A DNA stretch of 64,000 nucleotides from Rhipidocladum racemiflorum. Lineage: Eukaryota > Streptophyta > Magnoliopsida > Poales > Poaceae. The translations under genes were made by a program, and so were the position numbers. The notes beneath the pieces were generated by a model. It was not told the DNA's origin, made no database searches, and saw only the letters and a list, made by a program, of their open reading frames with translations. The DNA lies in assembly GCA_036346355.1 (NCBI GenBank), contig CM070572.1, positions 45,359,944 to 45,423,943 on the forward strand. Reading direction: 5' to 3'. Position 1 is the stretch's first letter; every line of letters starts with the position of its first letter. Shown here in pieces: positions 9,799 to 23,073 of this stretch.

Positions 9799-12700
9799 AT
9801 GGCTGGAGGGATGGTGAGCGCTTCCACGGGGGCGATGAACTCAGTCATCGGCAAGCTAACAACTTTGCTAGGTGATGAGTACAAGCATATCAAGGGTGTC
9901 AAGCGTGGGGTTCTCTTCCTCAAAGACGAGTTGAGCAGCATGAACGCCGTGCTGCAGAGGCTGGCGGACATGGATGACGACCAGATCGATGTCCAAACAA
10001 AGGAGTGGAGGAATAAGGTGCGTGAGCTATCCTATGACATCGAGGATTGCATCGACCGATTCATGCATCGCCTTAACTGTGGGGATGCCAAGGCTAATTT
10101 CATGCGCAAGGCTAAACACAAGATAAAGATGTTATGGGAGGACCATCGGATCGGAAATGAGATCCAAGAACTTAAGGCCCGAGTTGTTGAAGAGGATGAG
10201 AGGCGCCGTCGGTACAATATTGATCAGCTAATGAACTTACCACAACATGTGACCTTGGACCCTCGAGCACCTACTCTCTACGAGGAGGCCAAAAACCTCG
10301 TCGGCATCGATGAGCCTCGGGAGATGATCATTGGGTGGCTAAAGGGTGAAGAGAAGCAACTGAATGTGGTGTCCATCTTTGGAACCGGAGGGCTGGGCAA
10401 GACAACTTTAGCTATGGAGGTGTACTGCAAAATTGAAGAACCATTTGATTGTCGGGCTTCGGTCTCTGTATCAAGAACTCCTGATATCAAGAAGCTTCTT
10501 AGAGATTTGCTCTTTCAAATCAACAAGACGGACTATGACAGGTCAGAGAAGTGGGATATGCAGCAGCTGATACCCACGCTGAGGGATAACTTAAAAGACA
10601 AGAGGTAACTCTGATTTCTTTTTCAAATACACCAATTAGGATAATGCAAACTAGCGGGATGGCTCGTCTATTTTCTTGGCTAGAATTGTCTCGAAGTTTA
10701 TAGTATTAAATGATATGACTTATATGTTAAGGTAGTAACCATGTCACGGTACGTAGTTACTCTTTTCTAAATTATATGTTATGCACATGTGCCGGATACG
10801 TATCAATGAAGTGTCAAAACCGTGTCAAACATTGAAAATTATGAACAGTGCTTCTATACTTTTCCTCTCAATACAAGTTGCACGAATCTTAAAGCAAGCG
10901 AAGGGGTAAGTAATCACTATCTACCCTTCATTCATGTTTTAATATTTGTGCAACTTTTAAAAAGAAAAGCATAGAAGCAAATCTCTAAAATTATTTATTT
11001 TGACTATCCAAATGTTCAATATGTGACCATACGTGTCGAACGGTATATCCGTGTCGAATATTTGTCGGACACTAATACTGCACCAATCTAACATATCAGT
11101 GTTGTAGAGCGGTACATAATGATAATCTGGATGGTATCACTTAGTTGTTGTAACTTCCCTCGTCCAAATGTTCTGGTTCTATATATTCCGTCGAAAGTTT
11201 TGTATGCTTTACGTATATGTCGCCTCTTTTCTGCGGAAAACTCAGATTTTATTCAGTCTCTTCTTGCCGAAGACACTCTCTCGTGATTCACGCCGGTCTG
11301 AAACTCTGAATAATGAGCATGGCCCTGCTTCTGATCCGACAGGCTGTGTCTTTGCTACTTGTTTTCTCTGTACATTAACTCCTCGCGTGAAGGTATAATT
11401 GGGAGTCAGCAATTACGACATGGCCGAAATAGGGTTGTAGAAGATCAGGACGTGGATAGGATATACTCCCTCTGTCTCACAAAGAGTGCATTTCTAGGAT
11501 TTTTAAGACAGATTAGTGTGCAAGGTAAATGACCAATGTGACCCTCATTACTCCATACACAAGCATGCTGGTGCTTCGGTTTCCACAAGCACTTAAATGA
11601 GCATGCATACACTTACAACTGGGCCCTACGGACTAGAAATGCACTCTTTGTGGGACAAAATTTGAACACTAGAAATGCACTCTTTGTGGGACAGAGGGAG
11701 TAGAAATTAACTTTGTACCCTAAAGACATGCTTTTGTTTCCCACTTACGAATGTAGCAAGATACGTGACGGTGATAATTTGGACGACAAAAGGCTGATTT
11801 AATACATTTCAAACTTTATTGAAAGTTCCCAAAACAGAATGTTCAGTGTAGGAGGTCAATGCAGCTATACTAAATATAAAATAGGGAATAAAACAGATAC
11901 ATATTTTAAGATATAGTTGTTACCAAATTGTAATAATGACAATGGTGCACTGTAATTTGTACTTCCTTGTTTTGTACTTTTCGTCCTAGAATGCATATAA
12001 TTAACATTTTCAAACTTTAAAACTGATATGCAAAAAAGTATTTGTATTTTGTCACACAAACATGATATTAGTAAATTTATCATAAAAATAATTCAATATC
12101 ATTATATTTTAAGAGTATATTTTGTAATAATTTCGTGGTGCTCGTTAGCTGCTCCAAAAATGCCTCAACGCTGGTATTTTTCTTTTCTTTTTGTCATTTT
12201 GGTGGGGAGGGCAAAATGGTCATTGTGGCTCCAGTCAAACCTGTTGACCCTCATTACAGTGGTAGAAAAAACCCATCTCGCACCTTTCCCGTGGTACTAG
12301 AGCAATTAGATCCTTTGCAGTGACAAACGGACAAATTCATGAGTAGACATTCACACTAACCAGTGTCTATCTTATTCCCAAGACACTACGACTCTGGAAA
12401 CCATGGTAATTTCCCTCTACTATTTTTCTTTGATTCATGACCTTCTTAACCTCTGTGCTTGACCAAAATATACCTTGCAAAAAGAAATGGATGGAGCAGT
12501 AACTATCATTACCTTTTGGGTCTTTCATATTTGAACGGGCTATATTCTAAGTAGGCGACATATGCTATGCAATCACCCTTTGTGGTGCGGTCATGCAATT
12601 CTTTTGGTTTGTATACAAAATTAACATGAGAAATTCCCCCGAAAAACTCTAGATGTACTTCTCAATTTACTATACCCATGTATAAAACTGCAAGTTTAGA

Positions 12701-15292
12701 TTCATTCTATTTATATATTAGGACTAAGGAGTAACAAAAATGAGAAAAAAAAATCTGGAAATGATAAATCAAAAGAAAAATACAAATACAAATACTACTA
12801 TTCACATAAAACTTAGTCTTTTTTATATAAATTTTGAATTTCAAATTGAAATCGTAAAGGATACTAGAACACTCTATAGAGTACATCATCAAATTTGTTT
12901 TATAATTTTCATGTTGATTTGAAGCCCAAATAGGATGACTATTGCACGAGCATATGTTGCGCTTTAAGTAATATTAACATTTTTAATGTTAACAAACCTG
13001 TACAAATCATAAGTTAATTATGTTAAAAGCATAAGGGTCATTTTTGTTAGCCACTGTAAGCTGTAGTAATCATTATGGAAAACCTATTCTACCACCATTT
13101 ATTTACCTATCTCTTGTGCATTTATTCACAGCTACCAACGTAAATTATTCTGCCTTAACAAAGTAATAATGATGCTCCTGGTTATTTTGTCTGGCATCAT
13201 TGTCAGTCTTGTCACCTTATTAATTTTGTGCTTAGTGAAAATATGCTCTACATTTTGCACGGGATGTAGTACTACAGTACAACACAAATAATGGTATCCT
13301 TACTAATGCAATTCCGAAACAAATGCATATAGGTACTTTATCGTGATTGATGATATCTGGGACACATCAGCTTGGGAACATTTGAAATGTGCCTTACCTG
13401 TCAATGAGAACCGAAGTAGAATAATTACTACAACACGCATTAAAGATGTGGCCAAATCATGTTGTACCGGCTTTGGTGGGCATATGTATGAAGCCAAGCC
13501 TCTAAACAAAGATGACTCCCGCAGTTTATTCTTCACAAGAGTCTTTGGTTATAGCGAAGACTGTCCTCAAGAATTGACAGAAGTAGCCAATGAAATTTTG
13601 ACGAAATGTGATGGTTTGCCATTGGCCCTAATCAGCATAGCTAGTTTATTAGCCAACAAAAATCCAACAGTGGAAGTGTGGGTCAAAATTCGGAACTCTA
13701 CTTCTGCTGCTGTGGAGAAAGGTTCATCTGTTGACAAAATGAAACGGATATTGTTCCTCAGTTATTTTGACCTTCCTCACTATCTGAAGTCTTGTTTGTT
13801 ATATCTAAGTGTCTTTCCAGAGGATTATTCCATCGATAGAAGACGTTTGATATGGATATGGGTAGCAGAAGGATTGATTCCTGGGCAAAACAGAGAAAGT
13901 ATGGAACAACTAGGGGAAAGCTACTTAAATGAGCTTATCAACAGAAGCTTGATCCAACCAACAAAGATTGCGGTAGATGGCAAGACAGTGAAATCCTGCA
14001 GAGTTCATGACATCGTACTTGACTTTCTTAAATCTCAGGCTGTGGAAGACAATTTTGTCGCTATATTGAATGGTAATGATATTTGTGACAATTCTTCAAA
14101 CAAGATTCGCAGGTTTTCCCTACAAGCAAAGTCTTCTTATGATCCAATGTTGCCAAAAGCAATGAAGGATGCATCTCATCTTCGATCAGTTCATATGTTT
14201 GGATCTGGTCTCTCAGAGCAGTGTATGACTCAGTTTTTGAATAGCCAAGTCTTGCGAGTGCTGAATATAGATAATTGTTGGAGTTCGAAGAGCAACTCTG
14301 TTGAACATATTGGAAGTTTCTGCCAGTTGAAGTACTTGAGAATCGACGATACATATATCAGCAAGTTCCCAGAAGCAATCGGTAAGATGCAGCATCTAGA
14401 GATTCTAGATCTGGAAGGGAGTGGTATTTCAAAACTACCAACAAGTATTGTTCAATTACAGAAACTAGTGCGCCTTATTTTTTATTACAGTTTGGCATTG
14501 CCCGACGACGGAATCGGAAGTCTGCAGGCCCTGGAGGAGCTATCATGCATCGATATCGACACCTCATCCATAGAGTCTATCCAAGGGCTCGGCGACCTGA
14601 CCAAACTGAAGGCGGTAGAAATACACTCTATGGATGAAGACCATCGGGACACATGTACCTCATCTCTCTCAAAACTTATCGCTAGCGGCCTCCGATCACT
14701 CCGCATTTTCGAATGGGGCTTATCTGATGCCGATTATTCGTGCATGTTTTCGTGTGGCTCCCCTACACCTCTACAGAGACTTCAATGTCGTATCGACACC
14801 ATACCAAGTCGTATGGGCTCACTCGTCAACCTCACCCGCCTCTGTATTTTTGGTGTTCGTGAAGTAGGAGAGGAAGGTTTCAAGATTCTCGCAGGTCTAC
14901 CGGCGCTGCTCTCTCTTACCTTGGGGTTACAGCATTATCACCAAAGGCAGGTCGTCGGTAGCCAAGGATTCCAGCGTTTGGTGAAGTTCAATTTCTGTGG
15001 TACGAATGGGGCGGGGTTGATGTTTGAGCCAGGATCCATGCCGAAGCTCCAAAGGCTGAAACTTGACTTGTGGGCACACTGCCAGTTGAAGTATGGCGGC
15101 CTAGTTTTTGGGTTGCACCATCTTTCAAGCCTCAAACATATCAGACTTACGATCGACTGTTGTTGTGCCGTGGCTGACGAGGTGGAGGCCTTGGAGGGTG
15201 ACATCAGGGGCATAGCAGGCATCCATCCCAACCGACCCATACTTGAGATCAAAACAGTAAATTTTTCAAAACCTTATGAAGAAGCCAGATGA
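9799..15292 (+). CDS. CC-NB-LRR (CNL/NLR) disease-resistance-type protein, two exons
   Basis: Exons 9799-10604 and 13333-15292 join in frame (AG|G codon) across a GT-AG intron of 2728 bp to give 921 codons without a break. Intracellular immune receptors of this family bind ADP/ATP and trigger defence on sensing pathogen effectors. Seen in order: Rx-type coiled coil with an EDVID-like YDIEDCIDRF near residues 78-87; P-loop GTGGLGKTT at about 195-203; kinase-2 VIDDIW immediately after the intron (about 274-279); RNBS-B-like RIITTTR; GLPLA at about 363-367; RNBS-D-like CLLYLSVFPED; VHD in place of MHD at about 493-495; then leucine-rich repeats to the C-terminus. The intron just before kinase-2 is a recurrent feature of grass CNLs. 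No integrated decoy domain is seen. The start is the first ATG after the TATA box and begins the coiled coil. The pathogen is unknown. The class is clear; expression is not tested here. Confidence 0.93.
10849..10979. mobile_element. small MITE in the NLR intron
   Basis: 131 bp with imperfect terminal inverted repeats TGCTTCTATACTTTTC at the left and GCATAGAAGCA at the right (reverse complement TGCTTCTATGC). A second copy of the family, at 23920-23961 plus 33748-33833, is split by the CACTA element. No clear target duplication was read. Confidence 0.6.
11466..11700. mobile_element. Stowaway (Tc1/mariner) MITE in the NLR intron
   Basis: Flanked by TA at 11464-11465 and 11701-11702. The left end is CTCCCTCTGTCTCACAAAG and the right end is the matching ctttgtgggacagagggag. 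The right terminal repeat is present twice in tandem (11632-11657 and 11668-11693), an unusual duplicated end. Confidence 0.85.
11703..13332. other. remainder of the NLR intron
   Basis: AT-rich intron sequence ending in the acceptor gcatatag at 13325-13332. No exon, RNA gene or complete element was recognised. The stretch 12130-12320 is less AT-rich but has no coding signature. Confidence 0.6.
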
Positions 15293-15765
15293 TCATGAGA
15301 TCGAATGATCCATCAGGATTCGTTTCAGGTATGAACTTATCAGGACTTTCTTCTATTTTTTTCCCTATGCTTTTACCATCTCTATATATGGGATCTTTTC
15401 CTCTTGGGTTTTTGCTGATCAAGGGTGTGCTGTCCTTATCTCTGTATCTGCCAGATTTCCTTGTACCACTGCTATCAGCTCAGGATGTACCACTGCTCCC
15501 CTGAGACTATTATGAATAGAAGAAGAAGAGCGTGCTGATTTCTGTTGATCGATCGATCCTTCAACATGCGATCTATTACGCTTTCAGCTAGACTAGAGGG
15601 AAGAGAAACCTGGAGGTTATGATGTAATAGGATCGTTTACTTTTTGCTGGTAGTTCGCCGGAGAAACCTGGAGGGAAGAGAAACATGTAATACAAAGGCT
15701 TGAAGGATAACTGTGCCGGGTTGTGGACAGCAATTGTCCTTAATAAAAAGGGAAGATTGATGATT
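15293..15765 (+). other. 3' untranslated region of the NLR gene with poly(A) signal
   Basis: AATAAA at 15742-15747 lies about 450 bp after the stop codon, and a downstream end near 15765 is plausible. A cag|gtatga site near 15330 could be the donor of a 3'-UTR intron; this is only a possibility. Confidence 0.45.
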
Positions 15766-16534
15766 TGCCACTCATCAGGCTCTGGTTTTAAGATTTTCCA
15801 CATAAGATTTTTCTTGATGAATTGCCACTCCTAACATAGAAATAGCTAGGATTTGCCACTCCACTGTATTCTGGTATACTTAGTTTTTTTTTTTGCTCAA
15901 AATCACTTGTGAAATGACCCCTTTGCCCCTCAGTTTCATCCTCTCCATTCATTCCGCAAATCCGGCCTTCCCCTCGCCCACCCACATCCGGCGACCATCG
16001 CCGCTGCCGATGCTCTGCGCATTAGTCGTGAGAGGAAATTCATCAATCTTCCTATAAAAAAACCCTCCGTTTCTGAAAAAACTAGTCTTACCTTGAGTAA
16101 AAGCTTTCTTTGAGTGAAGAAGAAAAGGAGAGCTTATTTCGAATGTGAGTAACAATGCCTTTAGTAGTAGTCCTTTTCTACGTACTGCCTAAAAGACTGC
16201 ATGTATAATTGTATATCCAGAGTACATGGGATTTTCTCGTGCAGTTGCACAGGTCGCTCATAACTTAATCGAGCAGTGAACATTATTAGGAGACGATAGC
16301 AGGTTACTGTTTTTTGTTATGCAGTTCGCGCTTCCATATGACAAGTGATGAACATGGACATTTGTAGCAAGCAGCAAAGATGATGTCAGAAAATTACTGT
16401 TTTTTTGTTACCGGGATTAACAGTTGGACTTTACATCCCAAAAGAGGAAGTACGCGACTACGCGCTACATTAAGCAGTTGAGAAACACCTAAATTTTCTT
16501 GCATTATCCACTGCATAGCATTTTGAGTCGTCTC
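15766..16534. other. intergenic sequence
   Basis: No gene seen. The 15770-15870 stretch has short inverted phrases around 'tttgccactc' that resemble a decayed foldback repeat. Confidence 0.5.
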
Positions 16535-16975
16535 TGTTAGAGATTAATCTAAGTGCTAGTCTTGATCTTAATCTAGCCTAGGACATGATCACAATCAAGT
16601 AATGCGGAATAGAGTCATTAGATGTACTAACCCGGTGAGGTGGATGACGCCATTAGAGGTCTCTCGGTGGTGTTCTTGATGTCGGTGAGGAAGAAGCAGT
16701 GAGGGATGCACCGTGATCCTCACGGTGACGGTAGACGATCTTCGTCAGCCTGAGCACGAACCCTAATCGGATGGGTTATCGGGAGAGTAATGAACTCGTG
16801 ATTAACGTCACATGAATGAGTCCCGGCCTCTCCCTTTTCTATATCGCGCCGGCTAACGGGACCAACACCAACTATATGGATGCGCTCCCGATTAAGGCGC
16901 TAAACACGATTGTTAGTGGCACTTAGATCCGAAAATTTCGGAAGTTGTTAGCCTTAACCGAAATCACCACTAACA
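16535..16975 (-). repeat. 3' LTR of the copia element
   Basis: 441 bp, same length as its partner. It lies next to the polypurine tract, which marks it as the 3' LTR in minus orientation. Confidence 0.93.
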
Positions 16976-17169
16976 TTCTCCCACTTAATTGAAGGTTAAT
17001 ATCATTAGTCCATTCTTAACAAAACAGCACACCAAGATAAAGTATTACAGCAGTTAATAAAGTCACCGCTGAAACCCCGGTATCTATGGTGTACAATTCT
17101 ATCTTAATGGAATAATTACTTATTCTTAATGGGAGTTTATTTTTATTTTTATGGTCCTTATTTCCAGAA

Positions 17170-20100
17170 TCAGAGGCTTTCTAATAAACCCATGCCGGCA
17201 ACATGCTCTCGAAAGAGACTGAGTGGTAAGCCTTTAGTGAGCGGATCCGCAAGCATAGACTTAGTACTTATATGCTTGACATCAATTGTCTGATCCTAGA
17301 TTCTATCTTTCACAACATGATACTTAATGTCAATGTGTTTGGCAGCACCACTTGACTTGTTGTTACTTGAATAGAAGACTGCGGCCTTATTATCGCAGTA
17401 TACTGTTAGTGGTTTAGATATACTGTCAACCACTCTTAGTCCGGGAATAAAGTTCTTAAGCCACATTGCCTGCCCAGTAGCCTCATAACATGCCACAAAC
17501 TCAGCCTGCATCGTTGATGATGCAGTAAGGGATTGTTTGAAGCTTTTCCACGAAATGACTCCTCCTGCAAGTGTGAAGATATAACATGATGTGGATTTCT
17601 TAGTATCTACACAACCTGCAAAGTCAACGTCTGAATAACCCACAACCTCAAGGTCATCAGACTTCTTATATGTGAGCATGTAGTGCTTAGTGCCTTGCAA
17701 ATAACGCAAGACTTTCTTAACGGCTTTCCAGTGGTCCAACCCTGGATTTGATTGATATCTGCCAAGCATCCCAGTTACAAATGCTAAATCAGGGCGAGTA
17801 CAAACTTGAGCATACATAATGCTTCCGACAGCTGAAGCGTAAGGAATCCCCTTCATCTGATCAGTTTCTAATTGATTCCTTGGACATTGGAACGTTCCAA
17901 ATTTATCGCCCTTAACAATAGGAGCAGGCGTGACAGAGCAGTTATGCATATTATATCTCTTAAGTACTCTGTCAATATATGCCTTTTGGAATAAGCCTAA
18001 TATCCCTTTGGACCTATCTCGGTGAATCTCAATGCCTAGAACATAAGAGGCATCACCAAGATCTTTCATGTCAAAATTAGCGGAAAGAAATCTTTTGGTC
18101 TCATACAGCATATCCTTATCGTTGCTAGCCAACAAGATATTATCCACGTAAAGTACTAAGATAGTGAATTTGCTCCCCTTAATCTTAATATATATGCAAT
18201 TGTCCACATCATTTTCTTTGAAACCGAAATTTCTTATGGTCTCATCGAACTTAAGGTACCATTGTCTAGATGCCTGCTTTAGTCCATATATGGATTTCTT
18301 AAGTCTGCATCCCATATGTTCCATGCCTTCCATGACAAAACCTTCTGGTTGAGCCATGAAAACATCCTCATGCAAGTCACCGTTAAGAAATGCAGTTTTA
18401 ACATCCATCTGATGCAGCTCTAAATCATAATGAGCAACAAGCACCATGACAATTCTTAGTGAATCTTTCTTTAAGACGGGAGAGAAAGTATCAACATAAT
18501 CAATCCCCTCTCTTTGTGTAAACCCTTTTGCTACAAGCCTCGCCTTGAATCTTTCGACATTTCCTTTAGAATCATGCTTAGTTTTGTAGATCCATCGACA
18601 GCCTACTGTTTTGACTCCATCAGAAATTTCTACTAGATCCCAGACGTCATTAATGCTCATAGACTTTATTTCATCCTGCATGGCCTCAAGCCACTTGGAT
18701 GAATCCTTAAACATCATAGACTCCTTAAATGATGTAGGATCATCTACCTTCCCTATGTCGCATACATCTTCATTCATGTATACAACATAATCATTAGGGA
18801 TGGCTGATCTTCTTTCCCGCTGTGATCTCCTTAGTGGTTCATTAGCTATCACAGAAGGCAATTGAGGCTCATCATTAGGTGTTGTACTGTTGAAATCTGA
18901 ATTCTCAGATGGGGGTCAGCTCCAGGATTCTCAGCTGGATGTATAACTATATCAGGTAAAGGAACAATAGTCTCTTGGATTATCGGCAATGGTACATAAG
19001 TCCGAACCTCCTCAAGATCTATTTTCCTAGCCTCTGAGCTCCCACTGATTTCATAATTCTCTAAGAATACAGTGTGGCGGGTTTTCACAAACTTAGTGAT
19101 ATGATTTGGACAATAAAATCGATATCCCTTAGACCTTTCAGGATATCCAATAAAATGGCAACTTATTGTCTTAGGATCCAACTTTCCAAAATGTGGATTA
19201 AAGACTTTAGCTTCAGTAGGACAACCCCACACACGCAAATATTTTAAACTCGGTTTCCTTCCAGTCCACAATTCATAAGGAGTTTTAGGGACTGATTTAC
19301 TGGGAACCCGATTAAGTATGTGTGCGGCTGTCTTTAATGCTTCCATCCACAGACTAACTGGTAAACTGGAATAACTCATCATGCTACGCATCATATCCAT
19401 AAGGGTGCGATTGCGCCTTTCAGCTACTCCATTTTGCTGAGGTTCACCAGGTGTGGAATATTGTGCTACTATGCCATTTTCTGAAAGAAACATAGCAAAT
19501 GGACTAGGAATTTGTCCATAAGGAGCATGTCTCCCATAATATTCTCCTCCACGATCTGATCTCACTACTTTAATCTTTAAGTGATGCTGATTTTCTACTT
19601 CAGCCTTAAAGATTTTGAATTTGTCGAGTGATTCAGATCGATCGCGAAAGGGCAAAATATAACCATAACGGGAGAAGTCGTCAGTGAACGTGATAAAGGA
19701 GTTATACCCATCAATTGAAGTCACAGGAAAAGGTCCACATATGTCAGTGTGGATTAATTCTAAAACTCCTGTGCTTCGTGTGGCTCCTTTCTTAATTTGT
19801 TTTACATATTTTCCTTTAATGCAATCAATACAATGATCTGAGTCAGAGAAGTCTAGAGGTTGGAGTATCTCTTCCTTAATGAGACGTTCCATTCTCCCCT
19901 TCGAAATGTGGCCTAAACGACAGTGCCACAATTTCGATGAAGTCTCATCACCTAGACTTCTCTTTCGCTTATTGGTGGCATCACACACATTCATTAATAC
20001 AGGAGATTCAGAGAGATGAAGCATATAGAGTCTGTCTCATCGAGTTGTGGGACCAACATTATTAGAATTAAAGTTTACAATGCATTTATTGTTCCCAAAG

Positions 20101-21269
20101 ATACAAGTGTATCCATCATCATCATCTAATAAAGAAACTGAAATGAGGTTTCTTCTTACAATAGGAACATAAATGACATTATTCAAAAGAAGGGTGGAGC
20201 CACTATCTAATACTAATGATAGTGTGCCAACGGCTTCGACTTCAGCCTCCTTTCCATCAGCAACTCTAAGGCTTTGCTCCCCCTTTCTTACCGTCTTCAC
20301 GGTAAGGAATCCCTGTAATGAATTGGAAACGTGCACAGTGGCACCTGAGTCAATCCACCATGTATTGGGAGAATCATTAGCATAAAGGGATTCATCAATA
20401 AAAGAAATTTCATCGTTACCCTTTTTAGCAAACCATTTCATAAAGCCTGTACAATCTTTCTGAATGTGCCCACTGGTTTTGCAAAAACGACAGACGGGCC
20501 CATCAGAAGTAGATGTAGCAGTGACCTTCTCCTTTTGCTTTGGCTTGCTTGACTCAGCCTTAGGGGAGAAATGCAGCCTCTTTTTGGACTTGGCTTCCCC
20601 TTTGAATTTTCTTTTTCCATGGTCAACATGGAAAACCTGGTCCTTTCTTTCAGCCTTAAGCCTCTCCTCCTCTTGGACACACATAGCGATCAGCTCGCTC
20701 ATGGTCCATTGCTCCTTCTGAGTATTATAATTAATTTTGAATGCATTATACTCAGAAGGGAGAGAAGTCATAATAAAATGGACCAGGAATCCATCAGAAA
20801 TGGCCATGTCCATTCCCTTGAGTTTTGCAGCCATATCATTCATCATCATGATATGCTCACGGACGCTGCTAGAGCCATCATACTTACTCGTGAGCATCTT
20901 CATGATCAAAGTACTAGCGTAAACTTTTGAGGAGCCCTTAAATTGCTCCTCGACTGAGGCCAAATACTGCTTAGCGTTGTCGGAATCAGGGATTGCTCCC
21001 CTTATCGCGACAGATATGGTGCTTTTCATTATCGTCAAGGACATGCGATTGGATCGCTCCCACTTTTCTGCTGTTGAGTCATAGAGTTTCTTTTTCTCAG
21101 CGAAACTCTCATCATCAGCAGAAGGAGCTATGGGAGCGTTCTCACGTAATGCATAATCCAAATCCATAATACCAAGGGCATTCTGAACTCTTTCCTTCCA
21201 AGAAGGAAAGTTCGTCCCTGTCAGCTGCTCAATGCCGTTCAAGAAAGCGGCAAAATTAGTGATGTCCAT
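17170..21269 (-). pseudogene. copia Gag-Pol polyprotein, with two nonsense codons, one frameshift and an altered RT active site
   Basis: Starts at the Met at 21269 (MDITNFAAFLNG, the usual start for this lineage) and ends at TGA 17170-17172. Seen in order: UBN2-type Gag; CCHC knuckle CRFCKTSGHIQKDC; protease DSGATVH; integrase zinc region (WHCRLGH, CIDC); integrase core (HTDICGPF, SDRGGEY, NGVAERR); RT; RNase H. Breaks: TGA at 20037-20039 between protease and integrase; a one-base loss in a C run near 18911-18916 between integrase and RT; TAG at 17296-17298 near the end of RNase H. The RT catalytic box reads YVDN instead of YVDD (G-to-A, near 18140), which by itself would abolish polymerisation. 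This copy is dead as a source of enzyme but could be mobilised in trans. Confidence 0.92.
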
Positions 21270-21329
21270 GGCTGAATCAAGAAAATATAATATAATCAGT
21301 AAACATTGGAGAAAATAATTGTCTTGCAT

Positions 21330-22618
21330 GAAATTAACCCTACGTTGGTCTGATTAATAACATGCTAATGACAGAAAAAAGAACTAAATTAACTTATGGG
21401 TAACACATGGTCATATACAACGTTGGTCAGAATATGATCATGGTTATAACATAATCCCAGTTTTAATTAAACAGGTATGATACATAGTTATAATCAACTT
21501 TGGTCAGGATATAACTATGATCACAAATTAATCCCAAAACATTATTAAATCTCTAATCAATATTTCCCGTTGGTTCCATATTAATTAGAGACAATATACG
21601 GAAATAATCATCACAAATAATTAATTATCATATTAATTTAATTTGCTCAACAAAATTAATCATGGAAATTAAACATTTTAACAACATTTGTTGAATTAAA
21701 TAAGGCATAATAAGCAAATGTTGAAAAGAGCTAAACAATAATCATCAAATTAAAATTAATTGCCATATTAATCAATTTATCATAAAATTGATTAAACAAT
21801 AATGCCCAAAAAATTAATCATAAATAATAATTGTTGCTAAATGACATAACAGAAACAATTATTATATGGGCTAAAAGAAATTATCAGCAAAAACAGTAAT
21901 GGACTAAAAAGATAAAGGCCATGGGGCCCAGCCAAGTGCTCTCAGCCCAAATGCGCAGCCGGCCCACGACCGCTGCACGGCCTAGCTAAAAACGCAGAGC
22001 CCAAGCGGCGGTCCAACATAACCCGCAGCCCAACTGACAAGGATCTGGGCCATCGAATGAAAAGGACGGCTTGGATTGATCGAGGATCGAACAAAACGTC
22101 CGAACAGCACTGGAAACCCTAAACCCCAGCCATTTGATCCCGATCCGGAAAAATCGCATAGCGGCGACAGTGCGACGCGGCTACGGCGACTGCAGGCGAG
22201 GCCGAGGCAGCGGGATGGAGTGCGCTAGACGGCGCGCACGGGCGACGAAGCGGCACGCGAGCAAGCGAAACCACAACGGCGCGGGAGGCGGTGGGACTAA
22301 GCCGCGATGGCGTACGGCGCGACGGCCTGTGGCGGCCACAAGGCGCGGGCTCCCCGCAAGAGGTAAATCCCCAATCCCCTCTTAATACTTGATTAGGGTT
22401 CATAAAAAATGGGGATTTCCGGTTCGGATTTGGGGATTTAGGTGCTAGGGTTCGGTTTTGGCTCTTATCCTCTCCTTCTTCATGCTACCCGAACCGAATG
22501 AAGGCTCAAGCCGATCCAAATTAACCCCAAATCGACGAAAACAACACCAATCCGAACCAAAACAAGATTAATCTGACACTTTAACCGGGAAGATTAGGAC
22601 CATGCTAAGGCTAGAATG
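21330..22618 (-). other. untranslated leader of the copia element
   Basis: About 1.3 kb between primer site and gag. The gag-proximal half is very AT-rich with repeated 'ggtcagaatatgatcatgg'-like phrases. The primer-proximal part (21910-22400) is GC-rich with overlapping spurious open frames on both strands. No gene supported. Confidence 0.7.
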
Positions 22619-22632
22619 GCTCTGATACCAAA

Positions 22633-23073
22633 TGTTAGAGATTAATCTAAGTGCTAGTCTTGATCTTAATCTAGCCTAGGACATGATCACAATCAAGTAA
22701 TGCGGAATAGAGTCATTAGATGTACTAACCCAGTGAGGTGGATGACGCCATTAGAGGTCGCTCGGTGGTGTTCTTGATGTCGGTGAGGAAGAAGCAGTGA
22801 GGGATGCACCGTGATCCTCACGGTGATGGTAGACGATCTTCGTCAGCCTGAGCATGAACCCTAATCGGATGGGTTATCAGGAGAGTAATGAACTCATGAT
22901 TAACGTCACATGAACGAGTCCCGGCCTCTCCCTTTTCTATATCGAGCCGGCTAACGGGACCAACACCAACTATATGGATGCGCTCCCAATTAAGGCGCTA
23001 AACACGATTGTTAGTGGCACTTAGATCCGAAAATTTCGGAAGTTGTTAGCCTTAACCGAAATCACCACTAACA
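22633..23073 (-). repeat. 5' LTR of the copia element
   Basis: 441 bp, bordered on its inner side by the initiator-Met primer site. It carries the promoter for the element's minus-strand transcript. Confidence 0.93.

Larger units (their letters stand above)
16535..23073 (-). mobile_element. full-length Ty1/copia LTR retrotransposon
   Basis: 6539 bp in minus orientation, flanked by a 5-bp target duplication gtctc (16530-16534 and 23074-23078). LTRs are 16535-16975 and 22633-23073, both 441 bp and beginning TGTTAGAG, ending TAACA. Primer site TGGTATCAGAGC (initiator tRNA-Met) at 22619-22630 on the minus strand; polypurine tract aagtgggagaa just inside the left LTR. By eye the LTRs differ at 9 of 441 positions, mostly C/T or G/A at CpG sites, so the insertion is fairly young. 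It separates an LRR remnant from its left neighbour. Confidence 0.95.

Noticed and set aside
15588..16155. Three overlapping minus-strand frames downstream of the NLR
   Set aside because: No recognisable domain, and part overlaps the NLR 3' untranslated region.
22119..22403. Overlapping open frames in GC-rich sequence as a small gene
   Set aside because: They are inside the untranslated leader of the full-length copia element, on both strands, without a family signature.
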